DNA from: Streptomyces echinoruber
GTDB lineage: Bacteria; Actinomycetota; Actinomycetes; Streptomycetales; Streptomycetaceae
Direction of reading: 5' to 3'
Assembly: GCF_014651135.1 (NCBI RefSeq)
Contig: NZ_BMWH01000008.1
Coordinates: forward strand, 1-64,000
DNA length: 64,000 nt
Both the position numbers and the translations under genes were made by a program. Of the stretch, positions 8,056 to 16,713 are shown piece by piece. Every line of letters starts with the position of its first letter. Position 1 is the stretch's first letter. Below the pieces are notes generated by a model. It ran no database searches. It had not been told where the DNA came from and saw nothing but the letters and a program-made list of their open reading frames with translations.

Positions 8056-8772
8056 ATGAGCGAACAGTGCGTGGAGGAGCAGTCCGCGAACGAACAGTTG
8101 GCGGATGAACAGTTGGCGTATGAACGGAACAAACGGAATAAAGAGAGCGAACGGAACGAGCAGAGCGAACGGCCGGACGTGCGGGAGCCCACGTACCGGG
8201 TGCGCGCCCGCCACACTCCGGACACCCTCACCGTCTACCAGGCCTATCGCCCCGCGATCGGCGGCCCGGCGGCGCGCACCGGGCGCTTCCCGGCGTCCTG
8301 GAAGCGGGACCGCATGACGTGGATCAAGCCGTCGTTCCTGTGGATGATGTACCGCTGCGGATGGGCCCTGAAGGAGGACCAGCAGACGGTGCTCGCCGTC
8401 GAGATCTCCCGCGAGGGCTTCCTGTGGGCGCTGCGGCACGCCTGCCTGTCGCACCACGTGCCCGCCCTGCACGGCGACGCCGCCGCCTGGAAGCGGCAGT
8501 TGCGGCAGGCACCGGCGCGGGTGCAGTGGGACCCGGAGCGGAACCTGCACCTCGATCCGCTGCCGCACCGCTCGCTGCAGCTCGGTCTGGGCGGGGAGGC
8601 GGTGGAGCGGTACGCGGACGAGTGGATCCGCGGCATCGAGGACGTGACGCCGCTGGCGCGGGAGATCCACGCCCGGGTGCGGGCCGGTGAACTCGAGCGG
8701 GCGGCACGGCTGTTGCCGAGGGAGCGGCCGTATCCGCTCGACGACGCGGTGCTCGCGCACCTGCGGCCGTGA
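8056..8772 (+). CDS. DUF4291 domain protein
   Basis: A 238-residue protein. From residue ~45 the DUF4291 family is recognisable: TPDTLTVYQAYRPAIG, then RMTWIKPSFLWMMYRCGWA and the HRSLQLGLGGEAVERY region. The biochemical role of DUF4291 is not known. The first ~40 residues are a repetitive charged Asn/Gln/Glu-rich leader with lower GC than the rest, absent from shorter family members, so the real start could be further in, although ATG 8056 is the best available. The stop codon lies inside a 38-bp tandem repeat. Confidence 0.85.
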   Translation: MSEQCVEEQSANEQLADEQLAYERNKRNKESERNEQSERPDVREPTYRVRARHTPDTLTVYQAYRPAIGGPAARTGRFPASWKRDRMTWIKPSFLWMMYRCGWALKEDQQTVLAVEISREGFLWALRHACLSHHVPALHGDAAAWKRQLRQAPARVQWDPERNLHLDPLPHRSLQLGLGGEAVERYADEWIRGIEDVTPLAREIHARVRAGELERAARLLPRERPYPLDDAVLAHLRP

Positions 8773-8850
8773 CGCGTCTGCCGGGCCGCCCGCACCCGCT
8801 GCGGCCGTGACGTGCCTGCCGGGCTGCCCGCACCCGCTGCGGCCGTGACG
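8761..8850. repeat. 38-bp tandem repeat spanning a stop codon
   Basis: A 38-base unit at 8761-8798 is repeated at 8799-8836 with a few changes, and the first 14 bases recur at 8837-8850. The unit includes the last codons and the TGA of the DUF4291 gene, so the gene's tail has been duplicated downstream of itself. Confidence 0.85.
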
Positions 8851-8856
8851 CCTGCC

Positions 8857-9036
8857 TCAGGCCGCCTCGACGACCTCGCCCCGCACCGCGGCGGCCCACT
8901 CGACGACCAGCAGTTCGTACTCCGCCCGTTCCTCGGGCGACAGGGATCCGCCCGCGCGCAGCCACAGCGCACGGATCTGCTCGTTCACCTCGGCGGCAGA
9001 GCGCACGGAACCACGGGCTTCGGACTCTGGGGACAT
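8857..9036 (-). CDS. Small acidic helical protein, function unknown
   Basis: A 59-residue protein (MSPESEARGS...VRGEVVEAA) with a predicted helical hairpin: AAEVNEQIRALWLRAGG and SLSPEERAEYELLVVEWAAAVR. Composition and third-position GC are those of a real gene, and similar short proteins are common in Streptomyces, but I do not recognise a named family. The ATG at 9036 is chosen over the one at 9066 because it is followed by the conserved-looking part. It lies 94 bp beyond the uppP stop on the same strand. Confidence 0.6.
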   Translation of the reverse strand: MSPESEARGSVRSAAEVNEQIRALWLRAGGSLSPEERAEYELLVVEWAAAVRGEVVEAA

Positions 9037-9130
9037 GGCCACAAGCCTAGGGGCAAGCACTGACACTGCGCTACCGGACGGCTACGCACTCCGTGGCCGG
9101 CGGCTCGTCTCCCGTGCCCCGCCGGGCGGT

Positions 9131-10006
9131 TCAGTCCGCCGACTCCGCCGCGTGCGGGCTGAGGACGTCCGCCGAGACCAGGCCGATGATCGCCAGGCCG
9201 AGCGCGAGGCGGTACCAGACGAACGGCATGAAGCTCTTGGTCGAGATGAACTTCATGAACCAGGCGATCACCGCGTACCCGGAGGCGAACGCGATCACCG
9301 TCGCGAACAGCGTCGGCCCCCAGGCCACGTGGTCGCTTCCCATGGCGTCCTTCAGCTCGAACACACCGGAGGCCAGCACCGCGGGCACGGCGAGCAGGAA
9401 GGAGTAGCGGGCCGCGGCCTCCCGCTTGTAGCCCATGAACAGGCCGCCGCTGATGGTGGCGCCGGAGCGGGAGACACCCGGGACGAGGGCCATGGCCTGG
9501 CAGCAGCCGTAGATCAGGCCGTCCCTGACGCCCAGGTCGGCGAGGGTCTTGCGCTGCTTGGGCAGCCGGTGCCGGCCGCCGGTCTCGTCGCGCGCCGCCA
9601 GCCGGTCGGCGACGCCGATGACGAGCCCCACGACGATCAGCATGGTGGCGGTGACCCGCAGGTCGCGGAACGGCCCCTCGATCTGGTCCTTCAGCGTCAC
9701 GCCCAGCACCCCGATGGGGAGGGAGCCGACGATGACCAGCCAGCCCGTCTGCGCGTCGTGGTCCTTGCGCATCGCCCGGTCGAACAGCGAGCGGAACCAG
9801 GCGGAGACGATGGCGCCGATGTCCTTGCGGAAGTAGATCAGCACGGCGGTCTCCGTGCCGATCTGGGTGATGGCCGTGAAGGCCGCACCCGGGTCCTGCC
9901 AGCCGGAGAAGGCTGCCGTCAGCCGCAGGTGCGCGCTGGAGGAGACGGGCAGGAACTCGGTCAGCCCCTGGACGAGCCCGAGGACGAGGGATTCAAACCA
10001 AGACAT
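9131..10006 (-). CDS. uppP: Undecaprenyl-diphosphatase
   Basis: A 291-residue integral membrane enzyme that converts undecaprenyl diphosphate to the monophosphate lipid carrier used in cell-wall synthesis; also known as BacA because extra copies give bacitracin resistance. Both family signatures are present: EFLPVSSSAH at residues 17-26 and PGVSRSGATISGGLFMG in the second half, separated by several hydrophobic helices. Length is standard. Streptomycetes often have two copies. It stands alone, followed by a small gene on the same strand. Confidence 0.95.
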   Translation of the reverse strand: MSWFESLVLGLVQGLTEFLPVSSSAHLRLTAAFSGWQDPGAAFTAITQIGTETAVLIYFRKDIGAIVSAWFRSLFDRAMRKDHDAQTGWLVIVGSLPIGVLGVTLKDQIEGPFRDLRVTATMLIVVGLVIGVADRLAARDETGGRHRLPKQRKTLADLGVRDGLIYGCCQAMALVPGVSRSGATISGGLFMGYKREAAARYSFLLAVPAVLASGVFELKDAMGSDHVAWGPTLFATVIAFASGYAVIAWFMKFISTKSFMPFVWYRLALGLAIIGLVSADVLSPHAAESAD

Positions 10007-10265
10007 GGAGTACGGAGTCCAAGTGCCGATCGGGTCGGGGGCGGCGGACGCACCGGGCCCGCCGCACGATGATCAGATGTGCGCAGGGGCAGCGTAGCGG
10101 CCCCGGACGGCGGCTCTTTCACAGGGGTTTCACCGACCGGCGCCCGACGGCGGAGTGCACGGCGCCGGGGGCGCCCGACGGCGGGGTGCGTGACGGCGAA
10201 GTGTGCGACGCCGTGCGCGCGGAACCGTGCGCAGCGCCGGGCGCACGGTGTCCCGCTGCGTCCCG

Positions 10266-10736
10266 CTACGCCGCCTCCGGTCCCGCCACCGTCCAGCCGG
10301 GGGCCTGCGGGCGGGCCGTCAGGTCCTCGTGGCGCACCGGCTCGCCGCAGCAGCCGCAGGTGACGACCGGGACCAGGGCCCGGCCGCAGGAGTGCTCCAG
10401 CACCATGGGCCGCTCGCCGTCGGCCCGCAGGTGCCGGTCGCCCCACGCCATCAGGGTCAGCAGGACCGGCTCCAGCTCCAGGCCCGCGCGGGTGGGCCGG
10501 TACTCGAAGCGCTGCGGGCGCTCGCTGTAGGGCCGCCGGGTGAGGACGCCGGCGTCCACCAGGCGCCGCAGCCGGGCGGCCAGCACGTCGCGCGGGGCGC
10601 CGATGTTGCGCACCAGCTGGTCGAAACGGCCGTTGCCCAGGCACACCTCCCGCAGCACCAGCAGCGAGTACTTCTCGCCGACCAGGGCGAGGGTGTCGGC
10701 GATCGAGCAGGGGCGCGGGTCCTTCGTGGCGGCCAT
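10266..10736 (-). CDS. HxlR family transcriptional regulator
   Basis: A 156-residue winged-helix regulator. The HxlR hallmarks are CSIADTLALVGEKYSLLVLREV at the N-terminus and the recognition and wing region APRDVLAARLRRLVDAGVLTRRPY. A C-terminal extension with a Cys-x2-Cys pair (TCGCCGEPV) and an upstream CG could bind a metal or sense redox state. It is divergent from a thiolase gene, and an 18-bp inverted repeat lies between them, so autoregulation plus control of the thiolase is likely. Confidence 0.9.
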   Translation of the reverse strand: MAATKDPRPCSIADTLALVGEKYSLLVLREVCLGNGRFDQLVRNIGAPRDVLAARLRRLVDAGVLTRRPYSERPQRFEYRPTRAGLELEPVLLTLMAWGDRHLRADGERPMVLEHSCGRALVPVVTCGCCGEPVRHEDLTARPQAPGWTVAGPEAA

Positions 10737-10807
10737 GGGCCCAGTCTACGAGTGGGTTTGTTTTTCCAACTCTCCAGGTTATGGTGGATCCAGATTTCCT
10801 ACTCACT

Positions 10808-10825
10808 GGTAATCACCCCATTACC
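10808..10825. promoter_or_regulatory. Inverted repeat GGTAAT-N6-ATTACC
   Basis: Perfect 6-bp arms separated by six bases, with one more partial base pair on each side, between the HxlR and thiolase starts. AT-containing arms stand out in this GC-rich DNA. The likely ligand is the HxlR dimer. Confidence 0.7.
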
Positions 10826-10897
10826 GGCAACCGCCCGGCGGAGCGGCCGGCGCTGCGGCGGCCGGGTCATCGTTTCGGCGGCCAAGGAGGCCCGCGC

Positions 10898-12067
10898 ATG
10901 CGTGACGCAGTCATCGTCGAAGCAGTCCGCACCCCCATCGGCAAGGGCAAGCCGCACGGCTCCCTCGCCCACGTCCACCCCGTCGAACTCCTCGCCCACA
11001 CCCTGCGCGCCCTCGTGGAGCGCTCCGGCGTCGACCCGGCGCTGCTCGACGACGTCATCGGCGGCACCGTCGACCAGGTCGGCGAGCAGGCCATGAACAC
11101 CACCCGCTACGCCGTGCTGTCGGCCGGCTTCCCGGAGTCGGTCCCCGCCACCACCGTCGACCGCCAGTGCGGCTCCTCGCAGCAGGCCGTGCACTTCGCC
11201 GCCCAGGGCGTCCTCTCCGGCGCCTACGACCTGGTCGTGGCCTGCGGGGTGGAGTCGATGAGCCGCGTGCCGATGTGGTCCAACGTGCCGCCCGGCGCGG
11301 ACCCGTTCGGCCCCGGCGTCGCCGCGCGCTACCCGGACGGCCTGGTGCCGCAGGGCATCAGCGCGGAACTCGTCGCCGCCAAGTGGTCCCTGAGCCGGGC
11401 CGAGATGGACGCCTTCGCCGTCTCCTCGCACCGCAAGGCCGCCGCGGCCTGGGAACGGGGCCTGTTCGACGCCGAAGTCGCCCCGCTGGACGGCGTCTCC
11501 CGCGACGAGTGCGTGCGCCCGGGCACCACCCCGGAGATCCTCGCCGGCCTCAAACCCGCCTACTACGACCCCGCGTTCGCCGAGCGCTTCCCGCAGATCG
11601 AGTGGAACGTCACCGCCGGCAACGCCAGCCCGGTCAACGACGGCGCCTCGGCGGTGCTGATCGCCTCCGGCGAGACGGCGGCCCGCCTCGGCCTGCGCCC
11701 GCCGGCCCGGCTGCACAGCTTCGCCGTCACCGGCTCCGACCCCCTCCTGATGCTCACCGGCGTGATCCCGGCCACGGAGAAGGTGCTGCGCCGGGCCGGC
11801 CTCGACCTGGACGACATCGGCCTGTTCGAGGTCAACGAGGCCTTCGCCAGTGTCGTTCTGGCCTGGCAGCAGGAGACTGGCGCCGACCCGGACCGGATCA
11901 ACGTGCACGGCGGTGCCCTCGCGCTCGGCCACCCGCTCGGCGCGAGCGGCACCCGGCTGACCACGACGCTGGTCCACGCGATGCGCGAACGCGGCGCCCG
12001 CTACGGGCTGCAGACGATGTGCGAGGCGGGCGGTCTGGCCAACGCCATGATCCTGGAAGCCGTCTGA
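10898..12067 (+). CDS. Acetyl-CoA C-acyltransferase (thiolase)
   Basis: A 389-residue thiolase that joins or cleaves acyl-CoA and acetyl-CoA in beta-oxidation or short-chain ketone metabolism. The nucleophile C91 sits in DRQCGSSQQAVHFAA, the activating H345 in GGALALGHPLGASG and the second catalytic C375 in MCEAGG. ATG at 10898 follows a perfect AAGGAGG. No fadB-like partner lies beside it, so it may work with enzymes elsewhere. It is divergent from the HxlR gene. Confidence 0.93.
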   Translation: MRDAVIVEAVRTPIGKGKPHGSLAHVHPVELLAHTLRALVERSGVDPALLDDVIGGTVDQVGEQAMNTTRYAVLSAGFPESVPATTVDRQCGSSQQAVHFAAQGVLSGAYDLVVACGVESMSRVPMWSNVPPGADPFGPGVAARYPDGLVPQGISAELVAAKWSLSRAEMDAFAVSSHRKAAAAWERGLFDAEVAPLDGVSRDECVRPGTTPEILAGLKPAYYDPAFAERFPQIEWNVTAGNASPVNDGASAVLIASGETAARLGLRPPARLHSFAVTGSDPLLMLTGVIPATEKVLRRAGLDLDDIGLFEVNEAFASVVLAWQQETGADPDRINVHGGALALGHPLGASGTRLTTTLVHAMRERGARYGLQTMCEAGGLANAMILEAV

Positions 12068-12088
12068 CGGGGCGTCGGCCCCGGGGCC

Positions 12089-12136
12089 GTCCGGCGATAC
12101 GGCGGTCCGGCGATACGGCGGTCCGGCGATACGGCG
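12089..12136. repeat. Three perfect 16-bp tandem copies
   Basis: GTCCGGCGATACGGCG is repeated exactly three times at 12089-12104, 12105-12120 and 12121-12136 in the short gap between two convergent genes. There is no spacer between the copies, so this is a minisatellite and not a CRISPR array. Confidence 0.95.
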
Positions 12137-12137
12137 G

Positions 12138-13028
12138 TCAGCGCGGGCGCAGGTGGTGGCGTTTGCGCCACGCCACCACCGCACCCCCCAGTGCCGGTAC
12201 GGCGATGCAGGCCATCGCCGCCAGGAAGGCGGGCGACGTCGGCGCGGACGCGCGGGCGCCGGCGACGGCGTACGCGGCGGTGTTGGGCAGCGAGCCGAGC
12301 CCGGTCGCCAGCAGGAAGGGCAGCCAGCCCATGCGGGAGACGGCGGCGCAGTAGTTCGCGGCCCAGAACGGCACACCGGGGAAGAGCCGCGCCACCATCA
12401 TCGAGCGGAACCCGTGCCGGCTGAGCTGCCCGTCCGCCGCCTTCAGCCAGCGGCCCCGCAGCAGCGGCCGCAGCGCGTCCTGCCCGAGCACCCGGCCCAG
12501 GCCGAAGGCGATCCCGGCGCCGAGCACCGTGCCGGCCAGCGCCGTGGCCAGGCCCAGTTGCGAGCCGAACAGCGCGCCCGCCGCCAGGTTGAGCAGCGGC
12601 CGCGGCACGAACGCCACCGTGCACAGCCCGTACGCCACCGTGAACACCAGCGCCGCCGCGGCGCCCCCGGCCTGCGGCGGCCAGCCGTGCGCCAGCAGTC
12701 TCTGCGGCTGGAACAGCAGCACGGCCGACCCGGCCGAGGCGAGCAGGAGGAGCAGCAGGGACAGCCGCGACCAGGGCGACAGCAGGGCTCTCACACAGCG
12801 CGCGGCCGGGCCCTCCGCGGCGGTGGGCGGCAGGGGACGGACGGGCGCGGCGGCGGGTACCGCGGCATCAAGGACATCGCATGCATGACGCGCATCACGC
12901 ACATCGCGCACATCGAGCACATCACGGACACCGTGAACACCGTGAACACCGAGGACGTCGAGCTCCGTGGTCGCGGCCCGGGGAGAGGCCGCGGCGGTGC
13001 CCCCAGAGCGGTTGGTGGCATCGAGCAT
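12138..13028 (-). CDS. TVP38/TMEM64 family (DedA-like) membrane protein
   Basis: Up to 296 residues. From residue ~97 there are about six hydrophobic segments, with the VTT-domain motif AFVPRPLLNLAAGALFG and GFRSMMVARLFPGVPFWAANY. Members are thought to move lipids across membranes. The first ~95 residues are odd: a low-complexity run of V-L-D-V-R-D-type repeats from 9-base units at about 12888-12957. The start at 13028 is therefore uncertain and a start closer to the first membrane helix is possible. The gene is divergent from the spermidine-synthase-like gene. Confidence 0.8.
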   Translation of the reverse strand: MLDATNRSGGTAAASPRAATTELDVLGVHGVHGVRDVLDVRDVRDARHACDVLDAAVPAAAPVRPLPPTAAEGPAARCVRALLSPWSRLSLLLLLLASAGSAVLLFQPQRLLAHGWPPQAGGAAAALVFTVAYGLCTVAFVPRPLLNLAAGALFGSQLGLATALAGTVLGAGIAFGLGRVLGQDALRPLLRGRWLKAADGQLSRHGFRSMMVARLFPGVPFWAANYCAAVSRMGWLPFLLATGLGSLPNTAAYAVAGARASAPTSPAFLAAMACIAVPALGGAVVAWRKRHHLRPR

Positions 13029-13201
13029 CCAGCGACGGTAACCGACGGACGTGTGTGATCGCCGTATGGTCCGTCTCATCGACGTGACGGGTGGGCGAAC
13101 TCACGAAGGCCCGCCGGACGCGGAAGCCGCCCGTTCCCGGGCGGGCGTCCGGTCCGCCGGCGGCGCGGCGGGCCTTCCGCCCGGGACGGCACAATGAACC
13201 C

Positions 13202-14047
13202 GTGACCGAGCCGATCCCCGTGACGCGCGCCGTCGACCACGGGATTGCGAAACTGCTGCCCGACATCGACCGTGAGCGGGCGTGGTTGCTGACCGTCGAC
13301 GGGGCGCCGCAGTCGTACGTCGACCTGGACGCGCCCACCCACCTGGAGTTCGAGTACGCCCGGCGGCTCGGGCACGTCCTGGACACCCTCGCCGAGCCCG
13401 GCCGCCCGCTGGACGTGCTGCACCTCGGCGGCGGCGCGCTCACCCTGCCCCGGTACGTGGCGGCGACCCGGCCCGGCTCCCGGCAGGACGTCGTGGAGGC
13501 CGACCGCGGCCTGCTGGAGCTGGTCACCACCCACCTGCCGCTGCCGGACGGCGCCGGCATCGCCCTGCACACCGCGGACGCCCGCGCCTTCGTGGAGGCG
13601 GCCCCCGACGCCGGCGCGGACGTGCTGATCGCCGACGTCTTCGGCGGCTCCCGGGTGCCGGCCCACCTGACGACCCTCGCCTACGCCCGCGAGGCCGCGC
13701 GCGTGCTGCGTCCCACCGGCGTCTACCTCGCCAACCTCGCCGACTCCGCGCCGTTCGCCTTCCTGCGTTCCCAACTCGCCACGTTCGCCGCCGTGTTCGA
13801 GGAGCTGGCGCTGATCGCCGAGCCCGCGGTGCTGCGCGGCCGGCGGTTCGGCAACGCTGTCCTGGCCGCCGCGCACCGCCCGCTGGACACCGCCGCCGTG
13901 GCCCGCCGCACCGCCTCCGACGCCTTCCCCGCCCGCCTCGCCCACGGCGCCGCGCTGCGCGACTTCATCGGCGCGGCCGCACCGGTGCGCGACGAGGACG
14001 CCGTACCGTCACCCGTGCCCCCCGACGGCGCGTTCGGCATCGGCTGA
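13202..14047 (+). CDS. Spermidine synthase-like methyltransferase-fold protein
   Basis: A 281-residue protein of the polyamine synthase/SAM-methyltransferase fold. DVLHLGGGALTLPRYVAATRPGSRQDVVEAD is the nucleotide-binding core (shown in part: HLGGGALTLPRY) and ADVLIADVFGG the strand-4 region. Classical spermidine synthases carry a GG(G/E)DG motif; here it is GGGAL, so the aminopropyl-transfer residues are not all conserved and the substrate is uncertain. GTG at 13202 is the start that fits the family. Its last 39 bp overlap the convergent MFS gene. Confidence 0.82.
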   Translation: MTEPIPVTRAVDHGIAKLLPDIDRERAWLLTVDGAPQSYVDLDAPTHLEFEYARRLGHVLDTLAEPGRPLDVLHLGGGALTLPRYVAATRPGSRQDVVEADRGLLELVTTHLPLPDGAGIALHTADARAFVEAAPDAGADVLIADVFGGSRVPAHLTTLAYAREAARVLRPTGVYLANLADSAPFAFLRSQLATFAAVFEELALIAEPAVLRGRRFGNAVLAAAHRPLDTAAVARRTASDAFPARLAHGAALRDFIGAAAPVRDEDAVPSPVPPDGAFGIG

Positions 14048-15352
14048 CCCGGCGGGCCGTGGGGGATCGGCCGACCCGGCGGGCCGTGGGGGACCGGCCG
14101 GAGTGCCGGCCACCGGCCGGTCGCGACGGGCGAGTTCGCGGACCTCCCGCACCCCCAGGACAGCGGCCGTGACCAGCACCACCAGCGCCGAGCAGCCCCA
14201 CAGCGCCGCCGTGCGCCCGAAGGCCCGCTCCGCCGGGCCGGCCAGGGCGGTGGCCACCGGGACGAAGGCGACGGAGCCGAACCAGTCGTAGGCGGAGACG
14301 CGCGAGAGCCTGTCCTCGGGGATCTCCTGGTGCAGCGCGGTCATCCAGGACACCCCGAACACCTCCACCGTCACCCCGGCCACGAGCATCACCGCGCACA
14401 GCGCGCCCGGCGGCACCGGCACCGCCAGGGCCGCGGAGGGCAGGGCGAGCGGGAACACGCACAGGGTGCCGGCGAGCAGCAGGCGGCGCGGGCGCCAGCG
14501 GGTCATGAGCAGGGCGCCGGCGACGGTCCCCGCGCCGAACGCGGCCAGCGCCAGCCCCCAGGGCGCCGGGCCGCCGAGGCGGTCGCGGGCGACCAGCGGG
14601 CCGTAGACGGCCTCGGCGGCGCCCACGACGGCGTTGGCGACGGAGAACTGCAGGACGATCGCCCACAGCCAGGGCCGGCCCGTGACCTCGTGCCAGCCCT
14701 CGCGCAGGTCGGCCAGGAGGCCGCCGCCCGGGGCGCGCGGCGGGACGTGCCGGACGTCGAGGAAGGAGCGCAGCGCGGCGGCGACGGCGAAGGCCGCCGC
14801 GTCCAGGGCGAGCACCCAGCCCGGGCCCAGCGCGGCGACCAGCGCCCCGCCGAGGGCGGCGCCGCCGAGCGAGGCGCCCTGGACCGCCATCCGGAACACC
14901 GCGAACGCGCGGCCGGCGTGCTCCCCGCTCACCGAGGCCATCAGCATGCCCTCGGCGGCCGGGTTGAAGAACGCCTGGCCGGTGGCGCCGAGCGCGGTCA
15001 GCAGGACCATCTGCCACAGGCGCGGCGTGCCCGCCAGGACGAGCGCGGCGAAGGCGCCCTGCGAAAGGCAGTTGAGGGTGTTGGCGGCGACCATCACCCG
15101 GTGCCGGGGCAGCCGGTCGGCGACGGCGCCGCCGATCAGCAGGAACAGCACCAGCGGCAGCGTGCGGGCCGCCGCCACCAGGCCGACGTCCCCGCTGTCG
15201 CCGCCCGCGTCCAGCACGGCGAACGCGGAGGCGATCAGGGCGCCGTTGCCGCCCAGGTTGGTCACCACGGCCGCGGCCGTCAGCAGGGTGTACGTACGGC
15301 CGGCCCAGGCGGGCCGGCGGGGGCGTCGGAGGGGTGGGATACCGGTGCTCAC
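14009..15352 (-). CDS. MFS transporter, drug-exporter type
   Basis: About 447 residues with twelve likely membrane helices of the major facilitator superfamily. The segment LLIGGAVADRLPRHRVMVAAN is the loop 2-3 signature of the 12-helix exporters, and the whole resembles the MFS_3/enterobactin-exporter type. GTG at 15352 is chosen as the start just before the first helix. The cytoplasmic C-terminus ends with a short tandem duplication (PPRPAGSAD twice) encoded by two 27-bp copies near 14048-14101. The tail overlaps the convergent gene. Confidence 0.87.
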   Translation of the reverse strand: MSTGIPPLRRPRRPAWAGRTYTLLTAAAVVTNLGGNGALIASAFAVLDAGGDSGDVGLVAAARTLPLVLFLLIGGAVADRLPRHRVMVAANTLNCLSQGAFAALVLAGTPRLWQMVLLTALGATGQAFFNPAAEGMLMASVSGEHAGRAFAVFRMAVQGASLGGAALGGALVAALGPGWVLALDAAAFAVAAALRSFLDVRHVPPRAPGGGLLADLREGWHEVTGRPWLWAIVLQFSVANAVVGAAEAVYGPLVARDRLGGPAPWGLALAAFGAGTVAGALLMTRWRPRRLLLAGTLCVFPLALPSAALAVPVPPGALCAVMLVAGVTVEVFGVSWMTALHQEIPEDRLSRVSAYDWFGSVAFVPVATALAGPAERAFGRTAALWGCSALVVLVTAAVLGVREVRELARRDRPVAGTPAGPPRPAGSADPPRPAGSADAERAVGGHG

Positions 15353-15538
15353 CCGCCGACTATCGCCGCCCGGGACCCGGCCCGCCAAACCGTTTGTCCG
15401 CGAGCGGGCGCGCTCCGGCCCGAGCCGGGCGCGATCCGGCCGGGACCGGGCGGAATCGGGTGTGATCGGGTGGGCCCGCTCCGGGGCCGGGCGTGCCCGG
15501 GCCGGGGCCGGATCGCGCCCGGCCCCGGCGGGCGCCGG

Positions 15539-16594
15539 TCAGCCCTCCGTCGGATCGCCGTGCAGCCGGACCGTGCTGAGGATCTTCAGGATCGTCGCCT
15601 TGGGCACCTCGCCCTTGACGCCCTTGGCGCCGTAGAAGTTCCAGGAGACGAAGTCGCCCGCCGAGTTCTTGAACCCGAACGTGACGGCCTTGCCGTCGGA
15701 GGCGCACTTGCCCTTGCGCGGCGTGTTCGTCGACCAGGCCCAGGCGAGGCTGCCCTTGACGCCCGACTTGGTGGTGTAGGGCGTGGCCTTCTTGTCGAAG
15801 CCGATGCTCTTCTTGTCCGGCTGCGTGTAACCGCCGTAGACCCACCAGGGGACCGTGTTGACGGCGACCTCGTCGGTGTTCTTGGCGCCGCTGCCGCCCT
15901 TGGTGCCGGCCACGGCCAGCGGAGTGTCCTCCGTGGTGCCGTCCTTGTCGTCGTCGCTCGTGCACCACTTCGACTTGTACTCGGCCGGCGCCGACATGGC
16001 GATGAGCGGCTTGGCGTCCTGGGACTTGTCGTCCTCGAACCCGACGGTGAGACCCGGGGACTGGACCTCCCAGTCCGCCGGCACGTCGAAGGCCGTGCCC
16101 CACTTGGGGTTCACCACGACCTTCCAGCCCGGGACGGTCGGCTTCTCGGTCTCGGTGCCCCGCGGGTTGTCGTCCGAGCCGGAGGCGGACGCGGTCGGAT
16201 CCGCGGACGCCGACGTCGACGCGCCGGCCTTGCCGCCGTGCGTGCCGTCCGCCTTGTCGTCCTTGTCCCCGCCGAGCACCAGGAACCCCGTGACGCCGGC
16301 GGTCACCACGACGGCCGCCGCCGCCACGATCGCCACCACCTTCGTGCGGTTTCCGCCACCTCCGCCCTGCGGCGGCTGCGGCCCGCCCATCGGCGCGGGA
16401 GCGCCCCACTGCGGCTGCTGCGCGTACGGGTTGGGCTGCTGGTAGCCGGGCTGCTGGTACGGATTCGGCTGCGGGTAACCCGGTTGCGGATAGCCCGGTT
16501 GCTGGTACCCCGGCTGCTGGTACGGGTTGGGCTGCGGGTTCTGCGGGTGCTGCGGGTTCTGTGGATCCCCCGGCGGCTGCTGTCCTGGCCACAT
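15539..16594 (-). CDS. Single-pass membrane protein with Pro/Gln/Tyr-rich cytoplasmic repeats
   Basis: A 351-residue protein in three parts. Residues 1-~85 are a cytoplasmic tail of QPGYQQPGYPQPNPY-type repeats, seen on many actinobacterial membrane proteins. Then comes one membrane helix (VVAIVAAAAVVVTAGVTGFL) and an exported domain of ~220 residues preceded by a Ser/Asp/Thr linker. The outer domain (PGWKVVVNPKWGTAFDVPADW...) has two cysteines likely to pair and no enzymatic motif; similar proteins are conserved in Streptomyces without known function. ATG at 16594 is chosen because the repeats begin there. Confidence 0.82.
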   Translation of the reverse strand: MWPGQQPPGDPQNPQHPQNPQPNPYQQPGYQQPGYPQPGYPQPNPYQQPGYQQPNPYAQQPQWGAPAPMGGPQPPQGGGGGNRTKVVAIVAAAAVVVTAGVTGFLVLGGDKDDKADGTHGGKAGASTSASADPTASASGSDDNPRGTETEKPTVPGWKVVVNPKWGTAFDVPADWEVQSPGLTVGFEDDKSQDAKPLIAMSAPAEYKSKWCTSDDDKDGTTEDTPLAVAGTKGGSGAKNTDEVAVNTVPWWVYGGYTQPDKKSIGFDKKATPYTTKSGVKGSLAWAWSTNTPRKGKCASDGKAVTFGFKNSAGDFVSWNFYGAKGVKGEVPKATILKILSTVRLHGDPTEG

Positions 16595-16691
16595 GGGCAG
16601 CCACCCTAGTGCCGCCGGAGACACGATTCGGTCACCGGGCTTCGTCAGGGCCGTACCGAAGTGCCGTCGGGCCGCCCCTGTTCACCCTGCC

Positions 16692-16703
16692 TACTCGCGA
16701 GTA
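16692..16703. promoter_or_regulatory. 12-bp perfect palindrome TACTCGCGAGTA at the thioesterase promoter
   Basis: A perfect 12-bp palindrome ends 10 bp before the ATG of the hotdog thioesterase gene. The form TACT-N4-AGTA is typical of TetR-family operators of lipid-metabolism regulators. A protein bound here would block transcription and translation start. Confidence 0.7.
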
Positions 16704-16713
16704 ACATTCAGGC

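Noticed and set aside
12089..12136. Three identical short repeats as a possible CRISPR array
   Set aside because: Copies abut with no spacers and no cas genes are near; it is a minisatellite.
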